A DNA stretch of 64,000 nt from Biscogniauxia marginata (lineage: Eukaryota > Ascomycota > Sordariomycetes > Xylariales > Xylariaceae): positions 1 to 64,000 of the forward strand of contig MU404139.1 of the NCBI GenBank assembly GCA_022695795.1. The letters are read 5' to 3'. Of this stretch, positions 35,615 through 45,820 are shown in pieces. Within the stretch, counting starts at the first letter, position 1. Every line of letters begins with the position of its first letter. The translations under genes and the position numbers were made by a program. Below the pieces are notes generated by a model. It had not been told where the DNA came from and did no database searches. It saw nothing but the letters and a program-made list of their open reading frames with translations.

Positions 35615-36254
35615 CTACCTGCTTATATGAAGGCCTCCGAATGGTTGAAGTGGTTCAAAAGGGGGGCGGGGGGGGGAGAGGTTGTGTAAAAGGAAATTTC
35701 GATCAGGTAGATCTCCTCCCCCTGACCACTTATCTCCAACGCGACCCTTCTCATTTAGGGCCGCAGCTACAGCGAGCTCCTTTGAGCCCTGCATACCATG
35801 ACTATTCGGCATCATCTCTTTGTAAAGCTTCTTGGCCTCCAGCCCCAAGACTGTAGCGGGTGTATTCTGCGTGATGGCAAGCACGATCAGTGCAGCCTTC
35901 ACCTCCCCCTGCCCATCTATCCGCCCGGAAGGAAAATTCATGGAAGTTTATTTCTTCCTCCTAACCACTTATCTCCAACCAATCTGTAGGGTGACACCAC
36001 GTTGGTACTACTCGAAATGGAGCCTTCTGACCTCAGGTCACTTTAGAGCCGCGCATCTCGGGACCCCTCCAGCCCGTCCCCCACAGCCAGGAAGAGTACG
36101 TTCTCCCTAGCTTTTCCAGCCGCGCCATCTTCTTCTCCTGCGCGGCGACGCGTGCCTTGACGTCTTCCTCCATGAAATTCTTATTCTCCGCATTGCCGTA
36201 GCGCGACCTCGGCAGCCAGCGGCATGTTCCATCTTTAGAGGCGCCAAGGCTTGG
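35615..36254 (-). pseudogene. Relic of unidentified gene with internal partial duplication
   Basis: The minus strand from 36254 to about 36078 gives 59 uninterrupted codons with convincing protein character: RWLPRSRYGNAENKNFMEED then VKARVAAQEKKMARLEKLGR then TYSSWLWG, which looks like a charged helix. It then meets a stop (MRGSKVT, stop). Further on, 35941-35700 contains GMQGSKELAVAAALNEKGRV followed by GDKWSGGG, while about 36000-35945 contains RLVGDKWLGG followed by a stop. MQGSK/MRGSK and VGDKWSGGG/VGDKWLGGR therefore occur twice in the same order, suggesting a degenerate tandem duplication. I do not recognise the family. A small surviving gene with unusual introns is possible but less likely. 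Confidence 0.5.
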
Positions 36255-37719
36255 TATGGCCCCGCGAGGGACTGACCAGGTCTGCGTTTACCGTCAGATC
36301 AACACACCGAGGATAACCTCAGCGGAACCATGGGCGGTGTCGTTCTCAGTGAACCTGTCATCCTCCGCCCTGGGAACTAGTCGAGATGAATGGATAGTCT
36401 TCAACGAGGAACCACCTAGAAGGCGGGCTCGTGTTCCCGTTTCATTCGAAGGGGATAGAGGCCTACTCATCGAAGAGCTGCCGATTCTTCCAAAGTGGTG
36501 TCAATCAATCCAAGTAGGTACTAATGGATCATATCACCATTCCTCTAACTTCGCACTCGAGCTTCCGAGTAAAGTTGACATTCAGATATCACTTCATGCG
36601 GGATATTAGTCTCGATTCCACGGAGCTTGGCTTCGGTCTGCAAAGTTGATAAAGATGAAAGTATTTGGTGCTGCATGATACCCAAAAAATTTTCTCAAGA
36701 CTATACAAAGGGGCAGGCGGCTTCGAGTGATATAGACTGGGGGCCTAGGGTTCGCAACCGTTCGATTCCCGAATAGTCACAAAGCTACTCGCTCGCCAGG
36801 CCTAGGAAATCAAGATGGCATCGGCTACTCTCTTAAATACCAATTCGTTTGTGGGCGGAGCGAACTCGAAGTATTTACTTCGAGGGCAAAGGAAAAAGAG
36901 TTCGAAAGCGAGCGGAAGGGGGTATGGTGAAAGGATAAACATATCCATTGAAATCGAGTCTTTTATATATCGACCTTCTCGGTGATGAGTGTCTCTGACA
37001 CCTCGAGACGTGACCATGGTAGAAAGAGAGTTGTCGAGGGGGGCTGGCGCCTCCTCGAGCTCCCGAAGCTTTCGGCGAGCTTCCTTTAGGGGGAGCTCGG
37101 GGGTGAAATTGCACTTGTATGTGCGCTTGAAGTATTGGCTCAAGCCTTGGAATTCACCCCAGGCACCCAGGACCTCGATATCCTCCCATCTGGTTCTAGG
37201 ACGAACGTCTAGACGGGAGGCCTAGCGGAGGCGAGACAAATGGGGGCGACGAATGTGGGAAACAAAGTCGCCTAGAAATTTGAACCACTTAACCTAACTC
37301 GCGGCTTGCAATTTCTCTCTGGAGAGGGGGACATCTCCTCGGGTAGGGAATGTTGCGACGAGTATCTAGACATACGGCCATACGGCATAGTAACAGCTAG
37401 AAGTTCCACAATACTCGGGGCATCATTTGGCGCCTAATCGCGTATCCTGACCCTCAGTCTTGCGGTCTGGTGTCGGTGGTCATACGACTCCGTCGCAAGC
37501 TAGTCGGTCGATAGAACCGGCTGGATACGCTTAGCTGGGACGCAAATCTTTTTCTTATTTTTCTTTTCTTTTCAGCAGCTGTTCGGTAAACTTTGCTTTG
37601 CCGTTTCCGTAGAAAGGTGGATAACAGAGCGCCCAGCGTATGCAAGGTCGTGAGACGGTCTATACTCGTCAAACGGTCTGTATTCGTCATCTGAGCCCTG
37701 ATATCGAGTCTTGTGCCTT
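36255..37719. other. No intact gene; one coding-like fragment
   Basis: On the minus strand about 37215-37010 reads as a plausible protein segment: RTRWEDIEVLGAWGEFQGL, SQYFKRTYKCNFTPELPLKE, ARRKLRELEEAPAP, bounded upstream by TAG and dissolving downstream into unrelated sequence before the stop at 36802. The 117-aa plus frame at 36256-36609 (DEWIVFNEEPPRRRARVPVS) is uncertain. I assign neither to a family. Confidence 0.35.
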
Positions 37720-37992
37720 GAACGTGGAGGGCGCCCCCAGGACTCCGACCGGCAAGAAGCGTCCCAAGATGGTGAAAAGGGAATACGGACGGCCCACATA
37801 CACGGAACTCTCACCATTCGAGTTAAGGCACAAGACTCGATACCAGGGAGGCCTCTAATATCCTGATATCGAGGAGTCTTGTGTCTTAACTCGAATGGCG
37901 ATGGTTCCGTGTATGTGGGCCGTCCGTATTCCCTTTTCACCATCTTGGGACGCTTCTTGCCGGTCGGAGTCCTGGGGGCGCTCTCCACGTTC
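37720..37992. repeat. Inverted repeat, 119-bp arms, 35-bp spacer
   Basis: The left arm 37720-37838 and the right arm 37874-37992 are reverse complements with about five mismatches (about 96% identical), separated by 35 bp. Both arms therefore encode the same short peptide on opposite strands (APRTPTGKKRPKMVKREYGR, then PTYTE-SPFELRHKT). A further short direct copy, GATATCGAG followed by TCTTGTG, lies just left of the left arm (37700-37716) and again in the spacer and right-arm start (37865-37881). Transcription across it would give a long hairpin. The peptide suggests that the arms derive from a coding gene or transposon, not identified. Confidence 0.9.
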
Positions 37993-38928
37993 ATGTTGCC
38001 ATCCGAAGGCGAAGGCGGCGACAGTGACTGTTTCTTCCTTGATACTGTAGCTATATCGTATATCGTGTGCTACTTGAAACGATTCGCGTAGTAGCGCGTC
38101 CAGGCGCGGTCGGGAGTTGCCCCAGAATTGCTCTAAGCAAGGCATGATGCTTCTGGAGCTTCTGGAGCTTCTGTAGCTTTGCCTGAAGACATTGGCGCCC
38201 AAATTATCATCGCTATTCATCATGTCCAACCCGAGAGTAGAATATCCGGGGAGGTGCTGAGAGAGGATTGATATACAGACATCTGACTTAGGAAATGAAC
38301 CTCGTGGAGGCCTAAAGCGTAATCTTGATCTTCAATATATATAGGGAAGACTTGTACATGGGAAAATGGGAATAGACTCGCATCCCGGCCTCGATGCTAA
38401 GGGAAAAGATACTAGCTTCGTATTTGCTAGATGTTGTAATTTGGTCTCAGTTTAAAATAGGTCTGTCAAGGCCGCCATTTCTCTTCCTCGTTCTCTTCGA
38501 CGCTTTTTTTTTTGGTTGCGATGAGGACGCTTCTTGTTCGTTTTATCCTGCACGCGATTCTGCTCGCGTTTTCGCATGGACAAAGTCCAATCCTGTATGA
38601 TTCCGGCTTGCCCTAGAAGTAGCGCGAGAAGATGACGATGGGGACTTAGGGACGACTGAAACCATGGTAGAGCATATATTAGTGGTTGGCGCGACGGACA
38701 GTCCAGCTAGCCAACCACGGCCCGTGCGGCCGTAGTATGCAGCATAGTCGCCAATATTGGTGGCATAGCCAGGACTGAGGCGTTGAAATCCACATGGTAT
38801 TTCGAGTTGGGTTTATGAGACGTTTAGTCAGGATTGGGTGTTTTTGAATGTAGGCGAGTAGGTTATTCTGCCTATACGAGGATACTCTGTACCTATGTGT
38901 AAATGAAGCTCAGACATCTACCATTGCA
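37993..38928. other. Intergenic
   Basis: No supportable gene. The 124-aa minus frame at 37855-38229 overlaps the right arm of the inverted repeat and continues as an undetermined Ser/Arg-rich stretch. A triplicated TTCTGGAGC-like 9-mer occurs near 38148-38180. Nothing else seen. Confidence 0.4.
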
Positions 38929-39745
38929 CTATTGCTGGCCTGATCCCAAATCAAGAATCTGAAGGAGAAGATGGTTTGGAAGTACAGTGAAAATGACGAA
39001 GGTATGCGTCAATCCGATGGTGAGGCCGAACTTCTGAGCGTCACGCTCCATCTCTTCTTTGTCAACAACGACGCCGAAGGATTTTGGTTCTTCCTTGCTG
39101 GGTCGGACTCTAGCTTTAGCCCTGGAGCAGCTTTGCGCCCGCCGGCTTCTTCTTCCCATGGAGCGCATTCTGGAGGCATAGCGGTCCGAGCGGCGAGAAT
39201 AATGGGGCCGGCGCAAGACGGAAAGTGATAGCGGGAGGTGGAGCTATAGGCCGGTAGCCCACAGCACCAGAGAGGCCATACAACCACCTTCCACTCTTCT
39301 GTACCTTCAGCGGTGCTTCTCTTGCACTTTCCACATGTTTGGCCGTGGCGTATGAATAATTGGTGTAGACCATACTTTAGATGGTCTGGACACCATGTCG
39401 AGGTGGCTAAATACGTCGTTCTCAGTGGCCTTCTGAGGAGCCTAGCCCAGCCACTGAGAACTTGTCGATATGCGTATCCACATTGCCGAAGGCAGAATAA
39501 GATGACGCAGGCCGCAGTCTTCACGCCGACTCCAGGATAGTCGGTAAATTGCTTCATGGCTTCGCCGACAGACAAGTCGCGGAGGCATGGCTAGGGAGGG
39601 CTGGAGAGCCAGAGCCAGCAGCCGACATGGTGGAAGATATATTAGCGACTGACGACATAGCCCCCGTATTAGCTTGACGTTTCCTCTCACGATAGAGGTG
39701 AGGTACTAGCGGCAGATTGCAACTTTCATCGTGTTGGTTAGGCAT
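38929..39745 (-). pseudogene. HhH-GPD DNA glycosylase (endonuclease III-like) pseudogene
   Basis: Three frames must be joined to follow the gene. Near the 5' end comes PHLYRERKRQAN. After a frame change comes DLSVGEAMKQFTDYPGVGVK followed by TAACVILFCLRQ, the helix-hairpin-helix motif (canonical PGVGxKTA). A second change gives NVDTHIDKFSVAGLG, carrying the catalytic-Asp motif (V-D-T-H). Back in the former frame comes CPDHLKYGLHQLFIRHGQTC followed by GKCKRSTAEGTEEWK, typical of the fungal HhH-GPD proteins. A basic tail ends in FGVVVDKEEMERDAQKFGL. Members excise damaged bases in base-excision repair. Frameshifts and in-frame stops (after EGH; near 39420-39400) leave no intact frame, so this copy is inactive. 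The family is clear; exact gene limits are not. Confidence 0.8.
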
Positions 39746-40015
39746 GTAGTGAAACCTGCGAATAACCTGCTGAGAACTTTCGTTCTAAGTTGATGTTATA
39801 TAGGAAACACAGCCGGTAGTGGCGCAAGTTTATATGAGTGGTCGACGGACGGACTAAGGGGCGTCGCCGAAGAGAGAAAGGGGGTTATGAGCATATATAT
39901 GCGTGTGTGTATTTTGTTGTGCATGTAGGTATATGTATGGCGAATATAGATGCGATGTTAATATAGCAAGTGCTTTTTGCAACGCTATAGCGTATTATGA
40001 GTTGCTGTCGGCAAC

Positions 40016-40685
40016 TTAGATATGGTTCGCAGAGAACTGCCTTCTGAAAGGTATTGATATAGGAACCAAAAATTGGTGTGGATTGGTGACGTCGAGCTCG
40101 GGAACCGAGCAGAATTCCCAATACCATCTCTCTCTCCGGTCCCGAAGGTCTTCCATACGTGCGACCCTGACTACCTCAAACCGCGTGCCGCCGTCACTGC
40201 GCTGGGCAAGCACCGTGGTTAAGTGCCGGCCCAGCACAGCGGGGTCGACGTTCTCGGGGTATCCGGTCACCTCGATGACCCGAGAACGCACCGCCGGCTC
40301 GCGTCGACGAGCAGGGTTTGCCGTGTCGAACACGACCACGGCGGCACGGGTGACTTCCACGGCGGCACGGGTCGCCTCCACGCCGACGTCGTCCCTACTC
40401 GTGATGTCGAGGGGGGGATTGGCGATGCACGCCGCCGCACCCTCCGGGGTCCAGAACTCGACCCTGGCGTAGTTGGCCGAGTCCCGGCAGCTGGAGAAAC
40501 ATGCTGGCCGTATATACTTTGCCTGTCGCCTCCAGCGCAGCGAACAGGTCCCGCACTGTCGTGTTACTGGACAGGCCGTATATACGGACCGCGTAGTTTC
40601 TCCGCTGCCGGACAGGGTGCGGGGCGGACGGGGCTGGGCTACCAGCCGTGGATGAGGCTCTACCTAGTAGGTGTCGGCCTAGCAA
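40016..40685 (-). pseudogene. RRM-like fungal gene with frameshift
   Basis: The upstream frame (40685 to about 40500) contains NYAVRIYGLSSNTTVRDLFA followed by ALEATGKVYTASMF, the beta1-alpha1-beta2 part of an RNA-recognition motif. About position 40500 the frame changes by one base, after which ANYARVEFWTPEGAAACIAN continues the same fold (beta3 RVEFW). The second half (VIEVTGYPENVDPAVLGRHL; TRFEVVRVARM; RWYWEFCSVPELD) looks like a second RRM-like unit and ends with a normal stop at 40016. No GT-AG pair fits the junction, so a frameshift is the simplest reading; a sequencing error would restore an intact gene. This resembles two-RRM proteins that are common and variable in Sordariomycetes, with unknown roles. 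Confidence 0.65.
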
Positions 40686-40689
40686 TGGT

Positions 40690-40786
40690 ACGGTCCACGT
40701 TATCCGGGCAGCTGGTTACCTCGATCACTCAGGATCGGACTGCATGCTCCCGTCTTCGCGCCTTGCTCAGCTATGCGCAAGGTTAA
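40690..40786 (-). pseudogene. Second fragment of the RRM-like gene
   Basis: The minus strand reads ARRREHAVRS, stop, VIEVTSCPDNVDR, clearly parallel to ARRREPAVRSRVIEVTGYPE followed by NVDP in the neighbouring pseudogene (about 40325-40235). The DNA match is about 70%. It is only about 100 bp long, contains an in-frame stop (CGA changed to TGA or TAA-type change) and lies directly upstream of the first copy, so it is a remnant of a diverged tandem paralogue. Confidence 0.6.
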
Positions 40787-43700
40787 GTATGAGTGATGGA
40801 CTTAGCCAAACACTATGATGGGGAGTTAAGGTATTATAACCTGTAGACTTTATATGATGCGATACGTATACGTATCACTACGTTCCACATTCGGGGCACT
40901 GGGTAACGCTCAAGGTTCCGCTGGCCTCATTAGAAGTGGACGATTCGCGTAGGGGGGAGTGATCCTATTGACGTTGTGTCCGACAATGGGTTCATCCTTT
41001 TTAAGAGACGACATCGATTGGTGTGTTATGGTAGTCGTCAAAATTGATTTTAAGATTGTCCTTTTTCAGGAACAAGAGATTTTGCTGGATTTTCCAGTTA
41101 CGAGTGACATCCCGGATAGACTGCCATTCTTTTTATGGTAGATATTGTGGCTGTCATATATGAGGTCTGCGGTTGTTATGTGGCTCCCTAGCACGCCGTC
41201 GCAGTCCAGCAGTCCATCATATAGATAGTATTGACATTCGCCTGGGATAGCGACATCAATCTCTTGCGGCCATTGATGAAGCAACTTGTACCATCTCATA
41301 GGATAAAGCCTATGTGCTCCTGGCTGCTATTGACAGTGTCGTTGTCGGGGTGGTAGTCTCCCCCAGGAAGATGAGCGTATCCCATCCGGTGCGCTAGTGG
41401 GAGTGGATAGGCAAAGACCTTGAAACCCTTTCGGGGCGTATATTAGAGCTACTGGTTATGGTAGCCAAACTTGAGGATATCTGCTAGGTTCCGTTTTGTA
41501 GTTCGGATTATACTTGCTCAACGTTCGCTTCGTGCAAGTATAGCTCTATGGCACCCTATAAGGTTTTCCATCCGATACTACCACGGTAGTAGTAGTAACC
41601 GGCGACTCTTGGTGCATGAGCTGTTAAGAGATCGTATGATCTGGATAATGGGGTACCAGGCTTACTAGCTAAGCTTATGAACTTGCATAGTTTGAGCTGT
41701 ATTCCCGTGAAGGATAGGATGAAGCCAACGCCGATAGTCGCTGGGTCTGGTGTTGAATGAAATATATCCACCATAGTATCTGAAATGATGTTAGCATCCA
41801 AACTCCTTAAATTTACGTCTGCAAGATGAAGCATCTTCTATTATATGATTCGAGGAGTGAAACTGCAAAGAAAAAAGTACCTCAGGGTTGCACTTACACT
41901 TAGTGACCGTAACCTCTTAAGCTCTGGTTGACAACGGGACTAAACAGACAGCTGTTGCTTGGACTGGAAAATGTTAGCTTCAATTTCACATACATCTAGT
42001 CAAAATATCAACTTATTTGTTGACTGACAAGGGGAAGTGAAGTCAAGCATGGGTATAGATGTACTTACGTGACGGGCCGCATTGGTGAGGGACCGTGTCG
42101 TTCCCGTTTCCCCGGTGCTCCGCTCAGCTCTAAGCAAGAGCTACTCGTTACCGCTAGAGGCACCAACTTTTAAGTCGAAGATACTCCTGCGACATACTAG
42201 GTTGACGCAGTCTCCCGAGATTCCCGCCCAGGTGGTGGGACTCTGGACAGTCTTCGACAAAGAGTGTCTAGGGATTGACACGAAGCAACATGCTAGGCCT
42301 GCCACCTCCGTTCATGTTGTTGTCAATAAAACTAGACCCATTGTCTACGGTCTTAGTGCGGATAGGTGTTCATCGTGCATCGGCTGAACGATGATACAAG
42401 AACTCGCTGGTAATCTTTGGGTAGATCCAGGAGATTTAGGATTGACACGACTAGAGTCGCGATGAAGAGCTTATACTACCACTGGTCTTCGCATTGATAG
42501 AAGACTTTTTGGCACTATGCTTGTACTTCGTCATGAGGTTCTTATCATTGCCGCTACTCGCCTGTGAATTCAATCCACGGCGTGGTGTGGAGGGACGTTC
42601 GGCATGAATGGGAAACGAAAGGGGGGTGGGAAATATGCACAGCTCCGCCCATGCCACTGGTAATCCGAGATGAGGGGCCCCGAGAGTATACCGAAGCTAT
42701 AGCGATGGCTCGATAGATGACTGCGTGGGGGGTATCTTCTGAGAGGTAAGGACTGTGGTGCTACAGGATGGAATAAACCTCGCTTCACCACTCCGCGAAG
42801 AGAACAAAATCTTGTGCTCTAATAAGCTCTTCCGCTCTCTCGTCTTCTTCTTGACGAGAAAGAATTCGTCGGTATGGCAGCAAGAAACAAGAGATTGGCT
42901 CAGAACGCCTCCTGTATCAGACTCCTGCGTCAAAGGTTAGTATAAATGTATACGCTTTAGTAGATCATGAGGGTTACACTAAATACCTCGAGAATAGAGG
43001 GAGCTACTCAGAGACTCTCCTTAGCAAACCACACAAGTTACTCGGAGTCGAATATATCGGCAGTGCGGGGAACCAACTCGTCTGGTAGAGAGAGTGGATC
43101 AACCGATAGAAGCACAGAGGCTAAAGTGTGCTAGGGCTAGGCTGATAGGAGATGCTTCGACCACAGTCTACTATATCATGACGCCATCTCAATGCTGGTA
43201 AAAATTGAGGTGGAGCATGTCCGGTCGCGAAATAGCCTTATTGTCATTTAGCATGGAGTTTGGGAGCTCGAGTTTAGTCACACGTCAAAACTTACCACAG
43301 GCAGTATAGGTTGTTGGGTATTAGAGAGGCCGAAACATCGAAAGTGGAATGCTTTCTCTGCCAAGTACCCGCTCATCCCAACATTGGAAAAGTGATTGGT
43401 TTTGCTAGCTGAATGGTACAAGATAATCCTAACAACTGGTATTGATTAGTTGTCTGTGGTAGTACTAGTTCAAAACATATAGATAGGGCTTCAAATTTGA
43501 CTTGCTAAGGGAAGATCACATTGGTAACTTACCTTCTACAAAGAGACACCGGTTTCTTTGGGGGCATCTTGATGTGTCGGAAGGAAATCAGGCATGGATG
43601 GACCGTAGGTAATGCTTCTTACTTGTTAGTAATGAATTGGGAAGAAGTATGAACGTGACGGTGGGTGAACTTACCATGAGCGTAGAGACCTTCATAACCC

Positions 43701-45480
43701 CAAACCGCCTTTTGCTCATCTATTGAAATATGTTGCCAATGATTTTTGACATCAACTGGGGATTATGAAGGGCGGCAGCCGGACGGTTATCAGTCGGCTA
43801 GCCTCCCTCCTCCCCAGGCGGGTGCCGGGAGAGGCTAAAAGTCAGAATAGACATAGCAATAATTGCTGGGGTTGTATAGTCGCGTCCGTTCTGGCAATAT
43901 GGTGGGCGTGACGTAGGCCTGTTTGTTTATTAGCGAGTTCACGCGGCGGGAAGGAAATTTTTCGGGGGAATACCGAGCCGACGAGGTAGGCGAAACCAAT
44001 TGTCTTTAAGGATAGTAGACAACCTAGCGGGCACCAACGGATGGTATCTCTAGGTGGGCCAGAAGATTACATTTGGGTGGTAGATGGCAGCGGTGAAAAC
44101 CTCAAACTACCTCTCCAATATAGGATTCAGCTTGCCATCAGATGACAGCTTCATAAGTATGAAGTAAGGTGAAGAATCTGTGTATCAAAAATTAAAGTGA
44201 TGATCGAAATATAGTTGGAGGATAGGATGAAAGTGTAGGATAGGATGAAAGTGTAGGATAGGATGAAAGTGTAGGATAGGATGAAAGTGTAGGATAGGAT
44301 GAAAGTGTAGGATAGGATGCAAGAGGAAGATGAAAGGAGAGAGTAGAAATAATTTATAGTAGCTGAAGAAAATGTTTGGTGGCCTGTGGGTGGTTTGTGG
44401 GACTTACTGCTCGTCTATATCTTTGCTTCCCAGATGGAAGAAAAACATTGGTAGAAGGAATCTGTCAAACCTTTTGAATAATTTTTTTTTCTTTTTTAAT
44501 TTCTTTTTCACCTGTCTTTGTTTATTTGAGTGATTATGCGTGTTTGGGGTGTTAGGGTTTGCATACCTATACTCTTGCGGGCCCGTGACTCGGCAAGTTG
44601 CCGTGGCGAAACCACTATAGGCCTCCCGAAACTTGAGTAGACGAGGGAGAGGACGTAGTTGGAGTACTTTGATCTTAGGATTTGGTTGAATCTGTGAATG
44701 TTTAGTATTCCTCTGCTATAGAGAGTTCATGATAATCTCACATAGTGAAACCATGTATAGTCGCAGCTGGACCCTGTGGGCACATCCGAAACTCTGATGC
44801 TGGAAAAAATAAATTCTAGTTGAATTTACCTGTACCCATAGCATAGTATGAAGCAAAGGAAAGGCTGGGGTGGTCTGATCTAAAAATGATGAGGTAGTGA
44901 AAAGTTGGGAAGAGGGGAGGGGATACAAGGTATATATAGTTTTGGGCTTGCATCCCGAGTAATCACGGCACGGTTCTGCATTTTTGAATCAGTAAACAAC
45001 AGACCCGCCTTCTACTGATCTCTTTCTATTGTTTTGATTGTACACTCTCGGCTCTACTGCCATCCTCGGCCAATAACATAGTACTACCCCTATCACGGAG
45101 GAACCGAGAAATATCGTGCTACCTACCTATATCTCTCTCGGTAGCCACCCACATACAATTCTATTGTTCTGAATGGAAAAATACCATTCACTATTTATTT
45201 CTGGATTTCTTATTGTCTTGTAGCTGGGAGGGATTTCCTATAAATTCCGGTGGCCCCAAGTCCTGACCCAAGACCACTCACACATACTCATTTCCTAGAT
45301 AACTTCATCCTACTATCTTGCTACCCATATATTCCAAGGGAGCTCCTAATATTATTAATTAATTATATCATCGCCGAGAGCATCGACATCAACGTAAGTT
45401 GTTATTCGCCTAGCCTCTCAGCGCAAATCCTCTCATCATGCCACCTCTAGTAAGCAGTCTATAGGACCTCCCCATACTCA
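40787..45480. other. Gene-poor region
   Basis: No supportable gene over 4.7 kb. The frames at 42082-42387 (+, 101 aa) and 41556-41834 (-, 92 aa; contains DPATIGVGFILSFTGIQLKL, a hydrophobic stretch) could be remnants but carry no diagnostic motif. A tandem repeat lies at 44221-44320. The rest is unremarkable in composition. Confidence 0.45.
44221..44320. repeat. 18-bp tandem repeat
   Basis: Five perfect head-to-tail copies of GATAGGATGAAAGTGTAG (44221-44310) followed by a partial diverged copy (GATAGGATGCAAGAGG). Identity between copies is complete, so expansion or homogenisation is recent. The unit length is a multiple of three, but the surrounding sequence is not coding. Confidence 0.95.
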
Positions 45481-45527
45481 ACCCTACCCTACCCTACCCT
45501 ACCATACCATACCATACCATACCCTAG
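45481..45527. repeat. Pentanucleotide microsatellite ACCCT/ACCAT
   Basis: Four ACCCT units followed by four ACCAT units and a final ACCCT. The unit resembles but is not the telomere repeat (CCCTAA is six bases). It appears to be a compound simple repeat in which a C-to-A variant was itself amplified. Confidence 0.9.
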
Positions 45528-45639
45528 GTCCTACATGCTAACACAGTCATTTGAAATCTCGCCATTTAGTCTACATAAATATGAGGTGGCTTGCCTTGTC
45601 CTAACCGCTACGAGTACGGGTTGTTGTACCGCTCCTCTA

Positions 45640-45820
45640 TCCTTGGCGCATTCCCCAGTGCACTCACTGGCAAGCAGGGCTCGTGACCTATGTCACAAAG
45701 CTCGCGGGTCCTGCGACAATGCCCAGCCGAAATGCACTGGGGGTGACCATGATTGCACTTATAACAATCCCACTCGGAAGCGTGGTCCAAAACACCAGAA
45801 CACGGTGCTTGGGTATAATG
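45640..45820 (+). pseudogene. Decayed Zn2Cys6 (Gal4-type) DNA-binding domain fragment
   Basis: Within a 109-aa frame (45535-45864) the segment RARDLCHKARGSCDNAQPKC then TGGDHDCTYNNPTRKRGPKH has the layout of a fungal Zn2Cys6 cluster followed by its basic linker (TYNNPTRKRGPK). Spacing of the surviving cysteines fits C-x6-C-x6-C, and the last Cys precedes TY as usual. The first cysteine is replaced by Arg (ARD for ACD) and the fifth is missing in TGGD, so two of six zinc ligands are gone. There is no downstream fungal transcription-factor middle domain. It is a fragment, not a functional regulator. Confidence 0.65.

Noticed and set aside
45481..45527. Telomere-like CCCTA run
   Set aside because: Unit is five bases, not TTAGGG/CCCTAA, and it is short; an internal microsatellite.
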